A DNA stretch of 64,000 bases, taken from positions 1,612,001-1,676,000 of the forward strand of contig NW_025408675.1 of NCBI RefSeq assembly GCF_020360975.1, given 5' to 3'. The translations under genes and the position numbers were made by a program. The stretch comes from Hirsutella rhossiliensis (Eukaryota; Ascomycota; Sordariomycetes; Hypocreales; Ophiocordycipitaceae). Of the stretch, positions 26,987 through 37,936 are shown piece by piece. Under the pieces are notes generated by a model. That model saw only the letters and a program-made list of their open reading frames with translations. It did no database searches and was not told where the DNA came from. Each line of letters starts with the position of its first letter. Positions within the stretch are counted from its first letter, which is position 1.

Positions 26987-29080
26987 TCACTTCTTCCCCC
27001 GAGCAGCCATCAGCAGCCCTTCTTCGTCCTCCACCTGCCCGCGGCGCCTCATCAGCAACGGCGTGTCCGTGTCCACGTATGGAAACTCCTCGATATTCCG
27101 GTTCTTGGGCCGGCTGCTGCCCTTGGGATACTTGAACTCGTACCGCAGCAGCAGCTCGACGAGAATCATCTTGAGCTCGGCCGAGGCGAGGAAGCGGCCC
27201 GGGCAGGACCACGTGCCGTACCCAAAGTGCAGGTGGTCCTTGTCGGCGGTGGCGTGCTGGTGCCTCGTCGCCTCGTCGGGGTTCTTCCGCCGCCGCTCGT
27301 AGTAGCGGAGCCCGTCGAAGACGTCGGGCTTGGGGACGATGGCTGGGTCGCTCGAGACGGAGTGTGGCGCCATGCAGATGTGCGTGCCGTGGGGGAGGTG
27401 GACGCCGTCGTGGAGGGTGATGCCCGTTGGGTCCTGGACGACGCGGTGGAAGCCCACTTGTTCCTGTTAGCATCTGGGAGAGGAAGCTCTTGGGCGGTGA
27501 CTTACACAGACTGGGCGGGCTCAGTCTTTGAGATCTAGAGCCACGAGTTAGCTACGGGCTTGCAGGTACGTGTAATGTCTGACATCAACGTGCAAAGCCA
27601 ACGACGTCGGGAGATACTGACTCTCGGAGGAAGCTGTCCATCTTCCACAACTTGCTCACCGACTGTCTCTTCCACTCGCCGCCCTCCTCCTGCAAGACCT
27701 GGAGAGCCTCGCTGCGCAACTCGTTCAAATAGTGAGGCTGCGCAACGGCATCAAGCAGGGCGTGCGAGCCAGCCGCCGCGGTACTGTGGCCGGCGACCAG
27801 AGTCACGAGGAGCTGTCGATGGGCCAGGTTCTCGGCCTCACTTTCTTTGTCGCCTGGTGCGGCCAAGTCCATCATTCCTTGCAGCAGGTCAACCGGCTTC
27901 ACGTAGCCGGTGTCAGTCTCCTCGAGTTGTCGCCGGCGTTGGATCTCCGGGATGATGATTTCCTTGCCACGGCGCACAGCGGCCTTGTATCTCCAAGCTG
28001 TCGGAAGCACGAGGTCGAGGAGCGGTCGCAGGACTGGGGGAACGGTGCGCATCGCCATTTGCGTCATGGTCACTACCAACCAGTTTAACCAATGCCCTTT
28101 TCAAGACCACAGGCAACACGTATCGAGACAGAGGCGAGCGCTTACCGTTGTGCGAATGCGTCGAGGCCGCGTCGAGCCATTCCCGATTACGACAGAGCGG
28201 CAGTCCTATCAAGACGCGCTGCGAGATTTGGACAGCAATATTCAGCAGCATTGGCTGAATGGAGACCGATGTCCAGTCTACACGCGAGTTCGCAGCCAGG
28301 CATTAACATCGGACGACGCAAATCTCCAACTGCGAAGAATAGAGGGGAAGAGTTACCTGCGCAGCTAGGGACCTCTTTCTGCAGCGCGTATTCGAGCTCT
28401 TCTCTCATGGCGTCGGATAACTTAGCCAAGTTGGGCGTGATTTTCGACTTGATCGAGGACGAGTAAGCAGTTGGACGATGCGCCGACAGACTTCTTCCCC
28501 TTTCTGTACCTGAAGAGCGCGGGTTCCAATATCACTCTCAGCAAGAAGTCCAATCCCGCTGTAGTGACCGCCAAAGTTCTGCATGCGTCGGAGATTCCAT
28601 TAGCTCTCGATTGTTGCGGAGAAGACTGGGCAGCTGGCTGACTTTGACCAACCCCTTGATCGAACTCAACCGGTCAAGCGGCATGTTGTGCAGTTCATCT
28701 AGATACTTGCGCGATACAACAAGCAAGTCGCCATCGGTCCGCGAGATTCGGAACCTCGAGTCCTTCCACTGCGCGGGATGAGCGGTTAGAGAGCTTGACA
28801 AGAGGATCGGAGCACATACTTTGGAGTATCCCTCGCCGATGATGCCAGACGCCCCCGTTGCGAAACGCAGCCGAGTAATGAAGCCTGGCTCAAGCGATGA
28901 GCGAAACCCGGCAAACGGAGCTGAGACGCGGTCAGAAGAGGGGAAGAAACGCCAAGTGCAGATGGTGAGAACGAGGAGAGCAACAAGCACCGGGCCCCAA
29001 GGGAGCCCGGCGACGCCAGTCTGAAGGAATCCAGGCAAGGTCTCGCCCGGAGTTGGTCCAGGCGTATTGCTAGTGTTCAT
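26987..29080 (-). CDS. Cytochrome P450, indole-diterpene tailoring
   Basis: Membrane-anchored haem monooxygenase, 542 residues in an eight-exon model: 29080-28820, 28768-28643, 28578-28510, 28447-28357, 28277-28146, 28072-27622, 27534-27506, 27456-26987. An N-terminal helix (about residues 28-45) anchors it in the ER. The K-helix ExxR motif (ESQR) is rebuilt only when the 29-nt seventh exon is used. The haem motif is FGYGTWSCPGRF with the ligand Cys at about residue 471. The start is the first in-frame ATG before the anchor. It is the outermost gene on the left of the cluster, in tandem with the prenyltransferase. By analogy with PaxP, PaxQ or TerK it should oxidise a paspaline-type intermediate; which of these it corresponds to could not be decided by eye. 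Confidence 0.93.
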
Positions 29081-30067
29081 TTTGAACAGGATTGAGAAGC
29101 GGCCACGCTCTGGCAAGTATGGGCACTTGTTGTATAGTTTATGCCGAGCCTTGGATGAGGTGATCGACATGTACCGAAATGCGGCTGGGCAAGGAAGAGC
29201 AGAAAGATGGCGGCAAAGACAAGGGCCTGCCCATGCCCTTGAAGGTTGGGCAAGGAGGTTCTCTGGGCTTTGTAAACTCGGAGACGGCGCAGCCGGGAGG
29301 TCCCCAAGTAGGCAAGCTCGTGCCGTCATTCAGGGGGGTCTGCATGAGCGGATGCGACCACACTTGCAGAACTGAAGAACCAACGATTATTACGCCAAAG
29401 CCCCTGCCGCGATAGGAACCATGGGCCGGCGGCAGCCGGCATGCTGTTGCGTGATTGGATCGGTTACCGATTCTTGGACATTATCTCATCCCTTCTTGAG
29501 CAGATGCAATGCTGTGCTCGGTAAGTGTACCCTTGAAAACTCACATCTGAAGAGTTGAGAGTTTGCCTGCCGAGACGAGACTCTCCTCTTGGCCGATTGT
29601 TTTCACTCTACTGTTTGCTTTCGGGACAATACCCTGCATCTCGAGGCATGTGAATATCTCTGCATCGGAAAGAGTCCCGGCATTGATTGCACCACATTAC
29701 TGATCTAACAGCACGTTTGGCTCGCAACTGTGAGGCCTGTTCACACGATAAACTGCACAAGGGGTCGAAAGTAAAGCCGCCAGTGTTAGTCGTTCCCGGT
29801 CTGAACTGGAAATGTGCAGGTTTCCATGCCGCTGTCTAGAATAGATGATGAAATCCCGATTGCCAGTCAGATCCTGCGAATGCTGCCAAATCGAGTGCAT
29901 TCACGTCCAGCATGTGTACGTTTTTAACATCAACTATTAAAGGCATTGCTTTGATATATAATTCAACTATTAGACGAACCATTGTTTCGAACTACGTATT
30001 ATCAACACAATGCTTGTAGGCGGCGCACTACGAACACAAGATAGGTAGCTGGACTATCTCTCTAACC
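29081..30067. other. Intergenic, P450 promoter side
   Basis: About 1 kb between the prenyltransferase stop and the P450 start, both on the minus strand. It should contain the P450 promoter and the prenyltransferase 3' end. Only short chance ORFs are present and no repeat is seen. Confidence 0.6.
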
Positions 30068-31544
30068 CTAATTCTCGGCTTCGAGTGGCGGGCTGTAGTA
30101 CAGTGTCTGGTATATGCCCTTCTCCTCGGAGTATAGAAACGACGCATCGCAATGGACCGGCGTTGGGCGGTTGTGCTTCACGGGGCCGCTAAGAACAACG
30201 TTAGTCTTGACTTATCCAATCTCCCAATGATATGACGAACGAGGGGGAAGGGTCGGCGCGAGAACGGATCCACAACAAGGGGATAGCACGTACAAAGCAT
30301 CTTCAAAGACCATCTTGTACCTCCCGTCCTGTCCCCATTCTTGCCCGCACAGGCGAAAGATTTCCTCGTAGTTTTGTACCGTCTCCTCGTCGCTTCGTAC
30401 GTAGTGCCACGTCGGCAAGTAGGTTTTCACCTCTGGGAGCTCGCTGTTCGGCCTCAGCTCAAAGCTGAAATATGCCTTCTGGTAGAAGACGGAGCCACTG
30501 TAGAGAGGCTTGTCATAGTCGTCGTCGGTGATGCCTTCCGGCTCCTGGAGGAGCAGGTGCCAGATTTTCCGCAAGGCGTCGAGCCCGTCCAAGGTGCGCT
30601 TGTCTTGGAGACGGCCGCCCAAGGTCAAGTAGTCGCGGACCGTGTTGAACGAGTTGTTCCTGGTGTGGACGTAGAGCTTGACGCGCGCGTCTGCCATGTT
30701 GGCTTCGTCGACGCAATCGATGCCCAGCAGCTCGATGGCCGAGGGCACTGGGCGATTCGTGAGGAAACTGTCTCGTACATAGTGGTCAGCGGTGATGTCT
30801 ATAGAAGATCAATCGGCCCAAGCAGAGTCAGACTTACTCCGCTACCATGTCCAATGAAGCTGGATTGAGGGCGGGCTTCAAGTTGCGAAGCAAATTCCAA
30901 GTCATCTCGTTCGGCGATATGCCGGTCGCGATTTCCTTTGTCTTGGGGTTGAAATACGCTTTGACAGCGGCCCCGGCGCCCTTCAATTCAAAAGCAACAA
31001 AAGTAAAGGGAACTCTGTCCAGAGGAGGGAAACTTGCTCCTGGCGGCAGCTGCTCCGCTATCCATCCTGACAGCTTGGCTTGAGTCGCCTGGACTTCGTC
31101 GGGCGACGGAGCAAAGGTCGTCATGAACGAATCCTTCCATCCAGAGTAGAACCCAAAAGTCTTGAAGAGGGAAGATATTATCTCTTGGCCTGCCTGGACT
31201 GCAAACGGGTCGCTTTCGCTGCCGCCATGGGGTCCCAGAGGCTCCCAGCAGTAGCGCGCGCGCGGTTTGACGGCGCTGAAGTTGATCGATGGTTGGAAAG
31301 GAGAGCCGCTCTGTGTCAAGTGAGACTTGGTGTGGGCTTTTGAGGGCCGCGGACCAAGGTGCGGCAGCACATAGTCAGACAGTAGGCGGAGTTGCGCCTC
31401 TTCCTCCGCGGGCGAGTAACTCCCAGTAGACTTCAGCAGAGAACTCAGAATAGGGGCGCAGTGCTTCTCCCAGTACGTGTAGTCGGCGTCGGCAGCCACA
31501 GACTCGCCATTGCGGGCGGTGGCTGTCATTACTTTGGTAGCCAT
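30068..31544 (-). CDS. DMATS-type aromatic prenyltransferase
   Basis: Soluble ABBA-fold enzyme that transfers a dimethylallyl group from DMAPP to an indole ring, here presumably of the indole-diterpene. Three exons, 31544-30838, 30767-30294 and 30188-30068, give 433 residues, the usual length of the family. Family features include PFTFVAFELKG, the IELLGIDCVD segment, RVKLYVHTRNNSFNTVRD with the basic and Tyr diphosphate-binding residues, SFELRP, and KTYLPTWHYVRSDEE. The second splice acceptor at 30768 was chosen because the closer AG at 30799 breaks the frame. The start is the only ATG at the conserved end. Single-domain, so it resembles PaxD/LtmF/TerF-type enzymes rather than a fused LtmE. 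Adjacent and co-oriented P450s support a tailoring role. Confidence 0.88.
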
Positions 31545-32596
31545 TGTCGTCTGGTGCGATGCAGAACCTCGACGTTCTACTGAGGATTGGGGATGTGCGA
31601 GAGAGGGTGTGAACAAGAGTAAGATGACTTGCCAAGGGGCGGGTTGCAGCTTGGATGATCCTCGACGAGAGCCGGCAAACGACCGACCGGCGCTTTAGGA
31701 AATGCCACACGTGATTATATACCTGGGATGAAGCGGCAGACCATGTGAAGAGATACCTACGACAAGATATCGCACATGAATAAGCTAGAGCGTGGGTAAT
31801 GAGTTCGGGCAATCTATGCATTAAGACGGAGAACGGCTGTACCCGAAGCAAGAGGTGGTTGTCTCCCGGGCACAGATGAAGGCCGTAAGCATTTCGTTAA
31901 TCTATGGGAGACGAGTGCTGACGATGAAGTGCCTATGATGCTCTTGCTGCATGACTCGGGTCAATGTCATCATGCCGAGTGTCATGGAGCTTCGCGTACC
32001 TGTAGCTTGTGTTGCCTTCATGAATCTGGCTCCGGACGCGGATGCTGCCTGTGGATCTCGTTCCTTGTTTCACCCTGTCCATGAGGGCCTCCATCAAGCC
32101 CAGAATGACAGGCCCCTCGTACTCTGATATACATGACATGCAAGCGAGAGCGGAGCGATATGGAGAGCATACGCTTTGATACCGTTCCAGGTGCTTTCTT
32201 ACCTCGCTTAGAGAGGTCTAAGACTCGTTGACTGACACAAGGGGTACGTTAGGGACACGCCCATTCTTCAGTATCTTTGACCAAAGACGGTGTACCCCGG
32301 CTAATACATGTGCTTAACGTGATCTTTCAAGGTGGCGGCCCGGCCATGTTGACAGACCTTCAAGCGGCATAATCAAGTTTGAGTGTACCATTGTGCTTTA
32401 GGCAAGCTACATAAAACGTAACTAGAACACAGCGCGTTACGAGGTCCGGAGCACTTCCCAAAGTAATGCACCCGACGATGCACAGATCCGCATGCGGCAT
32501 TGCCACTGGCGCAGGCGGCCTGCTCGCGACCACGGCGCGGTTCTCGGGAAAGGGTCATGGGGCTAAAACGTGCATACTGCAGATTATCATGTCACA
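31545..32596. other. Intergenic, prenyltransferase promoter side
   Basis: About 1 kb upstream of the prenyltransferase start. A chance ORF at 31,375-31,851 (minus) overlaps the gene's first exon in another frame. No motif or repeat stands out. Confidence 0.55.
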
Positions 32597-33270
32597 TTAA
32601 CGAGTGATCTGCCAGGTTCGGGCCGGTCCCGGACTGGTACGCTTTACTTGGAACGGGTCGCGGCGATCTCCTCGCTTCCGAGGGCGAGCATCTTTTGCAT
32701 CTGACTGCCGGTTGATTGTCCGTGTTTCTTGGTACCTTGGGAGGCCTGGATGACCACGGTAGCTCCTTAATTCACCCTGCCACATTTCCATTGTTTGACG
32801 AGCGCCAGTCCTTGGGTCGTAGAGCGTCTCGCTCTTGACTGGATTGGTGTTTGGACATCTCGAATAGCAATACCATTGACAGCGCCAGACTTCTTCTCGA
32901 CGAATCACGAGAGGAAGCAAAACGCCTTTTATCCTAAAACTGTGAAATAACTCGATGGGGAAAGTCAACTACAACCGACATGTAGTATCTCAAAACGTGT
33001 AGATGGGTGTCCACGTCCTGCTTCGTACTCTGACATTAGCCACTGCATATGAATACTATAAATTTCCAGCATAATGCAAGCTACTACTTCGATCATAGCT
33101 TCAGCCTTGCGTTGGCGTCGACTTTGTACGTACATATTAAAGTATGTTGCGATGATCGAACCAATAGCAATGTCTTCGGTGAGCATGAGACCCGACAAAA
33201 GAAACCCAAGACCTTCAAATAGCACGCGCCGTACCATCCAACCATCCATATCACATATCCAAAGCAACAT
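32597..33270 (-). CDS. Possible uncharacterised gene or gene remnant
   Basis: Two neighbouring open stretches on the minus strand, 33270-32965 (101 residues) and 32968-32597 (123 residues), lie in different frames. The first has two hydrophobic segments; the second has a compact, coding-looking composition with a Trp/Cys cluster (WRCQWYCYSRC) followed by a polar, Arg-rich tail. A single intron of about 90 bp with a donor just after codons for EYEAG and an acceptor before VLLPLVIRREE would keep the frame. No family is recognised. It starts only 107 bp downstream of the P450 stop on the same strand, which argues against an independent promoter. It may be a decayed gene. Confidence 0.25.
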
Positions 33271-33377
33271 CGTGTCTTTGCCGTAGCCAACCCGCTACGA
33301 CGCGACAACCCTCTCTCATGTGAATGCCTTGGAACAGGACAGTGGTCTTCAAGCAGTTGAGGGAGCCTTCAAACTTT

Positions 33378-35230
33378 CTAAATGCCACGACGACGGAAGA
33401 GAACGACTGCGTCCCGATTCGGGAGGATCTTGTCGCCTGAGATAATATTTGGAGGACGACGATGCTCATAGCTACCTTGAAGTTTGAACTCGTAATCGAG
33501 CAGGATTCGACTGACCACGGCCTTGATCATATACTACGATGATAGTCTCACGTTAGACAAGGTATGTGGAGATCATGCAGCAAAGTCTTGTCATGACAGT
33601 GGAACACGGAGCAAGGTAGCAACTCACAGAAGCAAAGAAGCGTCCTGGGCAGGCATATCGACCGAGCCCAAAGTGAAGATTGGTTGAGCTGCTGTGAGCA
33701 AACGATGCGGATGCCTGCTTTTCATCCGCCCATCGAGTCGGATCGAAGGCCTCGGCAACACCCATCACGTTCTCGTCCATGTTGATGTTTCTCGCTGACA
33801 CGCCAATCTGTTGCCCTGGCTGCAGCTTGTAGCCATCGGACAAGGTAATTGGCTTTCTCACGATTCGCCTGAAGGTGACTATACGTCATGTCAGTAGTCT
33901 TCGCATTTTAGACTCAGGAATGGCGTAGCTCACATTCACCAACTGGGTTGAAACGCTGAGATTCTCTCATAAGACTGTCCAGAAGTCTCATATCAAGCAT
34001 CGCTTTCTGGCTGATTCCATCCCAGCCTGAATTCAAGACGTCTTGCTGCTCCTGCTTCAGTGCCTTCAGCAGTTCAGGATTGGCGATGAGGTCGAAAAGC
34101 ATGTGAGTGGTAGCCATGGCCGTTGTGTGCACGACCGCCATGCTCAAGATGCCGAGGGTGCGATGCGCGATGGCCTCCGGCTTTGACTCGTCTTCGGTTC
34201 GCGCAAGGTCCATGCACCACTGGAGAAAGTCTTCGTGCTTCTCGTCGGGGGAAGCTCGTCTTCTCTCCACTTCGGAGCCAAGGAGCTGCTGCACATAGGC
34301 TAGCTGTTCGCGCGCATCTGTCACGCTCGAAACCATGGGTCTGAGAAAAAAGCCAACAATGTTGCCGAGGTTGCGGAAGGTGGCGATTGTGTTGAAGGTG
34401 TTGCGGCTGAAAGAGGCGGATGTTTGGAGGAAGATTTCGTCTCGGCAGAGCGGCTCACCAACAAAGACTCTAGCCGCAGCACGAGTCGACAGATCCAGCA
34501 CCATGTCGTACGGGTTAATCGGGATCCATGAGCCTTCATGGTTGGCATCATGGAGATTAGCGAAGCTCCAGTCTCGGACGATTGCATCTAGTCTCTCATC
34601 AACTTGGACTCACCTGCATCGCCGCTCTGCGGTAAAACGTGGTCAAACGCAAATTTGAGCTCGTCTACGACGACGGGAATGATACGTGCTGAGCGGCGTG
34701 TCAGGACCCAAGCGATTCTTCAAATTCCGTGTGTCAATCTCGGCCGTCGTCCAGAACTTACGAAGTCCAGGGGTCAGACGCCGGTGGATGGCGTCGGAAT
34801 GCAGTTCGCTCCCCAGCAAGATGCCCGTGAGATTCCCAGCATTGTCGTCGAAACTTGCTGTCAGGGGGTCCAGCTTGTCGCTCGTGACAGCGCGTAATTC
34901 TGCAGCGTACTTTAAAGGGATGACCACCAGGTCCATATCCATCTTGAGCAGCCTGAACGGACGGTCTTTGTACTACAATAGCGGTCAGCTTGGGAGAGCC
35001 GGGTGCAGAGAGGTGGTTCTCTTTGGAGATCCAACCTTGCGATATCCTTTCTTGACCAGCTCGACGGCGTTTCCATTGTAACTTAGTCGGTCGAGAAACT
35101 CTGGGAACAATGCTGGCCAACGCCTGACCGTTGGAATGCCGCCCTTCTTGCGTCTACGGTCAATCATAAACAGTACGAAGAACCAGGCGCACACGATGGG
35201 GGCTTGGATCAGCAGGAGATTCGACGGCAT
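33378..35230 (-). CDS. Cytochrome P450, divergent from the PaxM-type gene
   Basis: Haem monooxygenase of 495 residues. Six exons, all in frame: 35230-35036, 34972-34762, 34688-34614, 34533-33934, 33878-33628 and 33533-33378. An N-terminal anchor helix lies at residues 5-22. The I-helix region contains the TTAMATTHML segment, the K-helix has ESQRFNP, and the haem motif is FGLGRYACPGRF with the ligand Cys at about residue 437. It shares a 774-bp divergent promoter with the PaxM-type gene, so the two are probably co-regulated. It should be one of the enzymes oxidising the paspaline-type core. Assignment to PaxP, PaxQ or LtmK/TerK is not possible from motifs alone. Confidence 0.93.
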
Positions 35231-36004
35231 GATTGCGGCTCTTGATGCCTCGTAGAGAGGCGACGATGGATCAATTGTTGAGTGAGATTTACTCCAAGGT
35301 CAGCAACAGAAAGTTGCAAGTACATGTAGAAGTCAGCCTCGACGGCTGCCCCCGGAAGACCTCAATCGCTCTCATTTGACGTAATTCACCTCATGTTCTT
35401 CACGCCATCCGACCTCGGGTTGAGAAACCGTCTGCTCGCTACAAGAAACGTATAGCAGCGGCCGGCTGTGCGGCTCGTCCCACCACGGCCACCAATGTCA
35501 CCATCCACTTGTGGAGCAAGAAGGTAGGCTTCATCCGACTAATAAGATAGCTTAACACGGGGCTGGCTGCATAAAGATGCCCGGTATCACGGAGTAGTCC
35601 CGCAGATATCAAGCTCCGCAGGCCGCATGCACATGCAGCACATGCTTTGCGCAGCGAGACAGGGAGTACAGATTAATGTTAATGGAGAAAGCAACCGGCC
35701 CAATCAAAGCAGCTCTGTCATCAAGGATCATTACGCTACGGTTGGATCAGGAGCAAGCGCGATGATACTCTGCTGCGTCCTCACCTTGCTCAGGCTTTCC
35801 GGGTGCGACACACAGTGTTCTTTAAAAGCCCGCGTACATATCCGTACATCACACATGCCCCAACGACCCCTGCCTCTGGAGAGAATTACGAGAGAAGCTA
35901 CAGTGCTCGTATCGTTGAGGCCTCAAACAGCCGAGTCGATTCGATTTCGCCGGCTACTTTCCTATCAAGCCTCGCATTGAACCACGCCAAACTTTACAGC
36001 CAAA
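35231..36004. promoter_or_regulatory. Divergent promoter of P450 and PaxM-type gene
   Basis: 774 bp separate the two divergent starts. A TATA-like TTTAAAAG lies at about 35,820, some 180 bp before the flavoprotein ATG. The stretch near 35,455-35,480 is rich in CGG/CCG triplets, including CGGCCGG, the sort of site used by Zn2Cys6 regulators; this is only suggestive. No ORF of interest lies inside. Confidence 0.4.
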
Positions 36005-37500
36005 ATGTCGTTCAAGGTGTTGATCATTGGCGGATCTATAGCGGGCCTCACGCTGGCCCACTGCCTGGACAAACTGGGCATCTCTTTCGATATCCTTGAG
36101 CAGGGTGAGGAAATCAGCCCCCAGGTTGGAGCGTCGATAGGCATCCTTCCCAACGGAGCTCTCATCCTAGACCAGCTCGGTCTCTTCAGTGCCGTCGAGA
36201 AAGCCATAGAGCCCTTGACGTTTGCAAGGATTCGTTTTGCAGACGGCTTCTTCTTCGAAAGCCAATATCCCTCTGTGCTTCGATCCCGTTTTGGATATCC
36301 GCTGTCGTTTCTTGAACGCCAGAAGTTCCTTGCAATCCTGTATAATAAACTTGATGGCAAAGATCGGGTGCACATGGGACAAAAGGTCGTGCGTATTGAG
36401 GATCGCGGAGACCGCGCAGTTGCTATAACCGCCGATGGCAAGGAACACTGGGGGCATCTGGTTGTTGGAGCCGACGGTGTGCACAGCGTCGTGAGGTCCG
36501 AGATCTGGCGACACGCGAAAGAAGCCGAGCCCAGCAAGATTACGGACGCGGAAAAATCGAGTAAGACGATCCGGTGTCCTAGAGTTGTTTTCATCGGCTA
36601 ACAGCACCAGGTCTAAGGGTCGACTATGCCTGCATTTATGGCATTTCCTCTAGAGTTCCCGGGGTGGAGGATGGGGTCCAGCTGAGCCTCCTAGACCAAG
36701 ACCTTACAATCCACGTCTTCAACGGCAAGGACCAGAAAGCCTTTTGGTTTGTCATTGTGAAGACGGATAAACCATACGCCTACGTCGACAGGCCCAAGTT
36801 TGTTCCCCAGGAGGCGCGAAAGATCTGCGATGGCCTCAGGTCCAAGAAACTCGACTCGGCGTTGGAATTCGGCGCCATTTGGGACAAGTGTGATGTCTTC
36901 ACCATGACCCCGCTCGAGGAAGGCTGTTTTAAGACGTGGCATTCTGGCCGCATGGTCTGCGTAGGAGACGCAGTGCGCAAGGCAAGCCTCAACCCCTGAT
37001 GCCCTCATGCGGGCCACAAATATTGACAGACGGCAACGGCGCAGATGACACCCAACATTGGCCAGGGTGCCAACATGGCCATCGAGGACGTTGCGGTTCT
37101 CGTCAACGCCCTGTGGAAAGGCAACCTCCACAAGGCCATGGCGGACACGGCCGCCATGGAGGACCTGCTGAGCATCGTGAGCGCGACTCGGCTGGCCCGC
37201 ACGCAAAGCGTCTGCAAGCAGTCAGAGTTCCTTACCCGCCTGCAGGCAAACGACGGGCTAGTGAAGCGACTGCTTGGCAGATACGTGCTCCCGGCTTTGC
37301 ATGACATACCTGCGGGCTCCTCGGCTGCAGTCCTCGGAGGCAAGCAGCGGCTTGCATTTGTGGACCTCCCTGCGCGAGCAGCCCAACAGAACCCTTGGTG
37401 GACCTTTGTCAAGATTCTCTCCGCGTTTGCGCCCAAGCCTCATGTGTCCGCCTTACTCGGCACCATGGCCTTGGCGATCTGGTGGGTATTACGGATCTGA
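36005..37500 (+). CDS. idtM: PaxM-type FAD-dependent epoxidase
   Basis: Flavin monooxygenase that epoxidises the prenyl chain of 3-geranylgeranylindole, the step before each PaxB cyclisation. Exons 36005-36560, 36611-36981 and 37045-37500 give 460 residues, close to the known family length. The FAD Rossmann motif GGSIAG is at 9-14, GADGVHS starts at 155, and GDAVRK-MTPNIGQGAN spans 304-319 with the following AIED, the second FAD motif. A C-terminal hydrophobic helix (about 443-459) suggests ER attachment. The first intron is 50 bp, GTAAGA...CAG. The second uses a GC donor (AAG|GCAAGC); the alternative GT donor nearby would delete three residues of the conserved GDA-x-x-K motif. The Arg after GDAV replaces a usual His. 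It lies between two P450s. Confidence 0.93.
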
Positions 37501-37936
37501 ACATGGGATGGATGTCATCGTTTAGGAGGACGCAATCACTCCACTTGAGAATGTCATGTACATACATGTATGTACGTGGACATAGGCGATAAGCAGCATG
37601 CACATCGGAAATTGATGCTGTCCTAGTATTTGACTACATGCTTGACACAAGATGCGTAAGCCTCGTGCTCTCATTTGCCACGCAGCGCCGTGCCTCGGCT
37701 GCAAGGACTCGGTATGGGAGTGGACTAGTCCCGAGGTCAAGTCACCGTTGACGGTCTGTTTCCTTCTGGCCTTGGACTCACGTCATACGTGAAGCCCGCT
37801 GTCTGGGGCGGTGGGGAATGATAACCGGTGTGGTCGTCACCAGAATGACACAGCGTTGGAACTGTGGCTCAGTCTAATTGTCTTTGGTCACCGTTGCAGC
37901 TGACGACTCTACAAACATTGTGATTCACTTGTAGCC
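37501..37936. promoter_or_regulatory. Intergenic, promoter of the plus-strand P450
   Basis: 436 bp between co-oriented genes. It should contain the PaxM-type terminator and the P450 promoter. A cluster of alternating CATGTA/TACATG steps lies at about 37,555-37,580. No defined element was identified. Confidence 0.4.

Noticed and set aside
30768..30798. Acceptor AG at 30,799 for the first prenyltransferase intron
   Set aside because: Using it shifts the frame to a stop; the AG 31 bases further restores the conserved IELLGIDC region.
36561..36663. Apparent frame break in the PaxM-type gene
   Set aside because: Explained by a normal 50-bp intron with good donor, CTAAC branch point and acceptor, so not a pseudogene.
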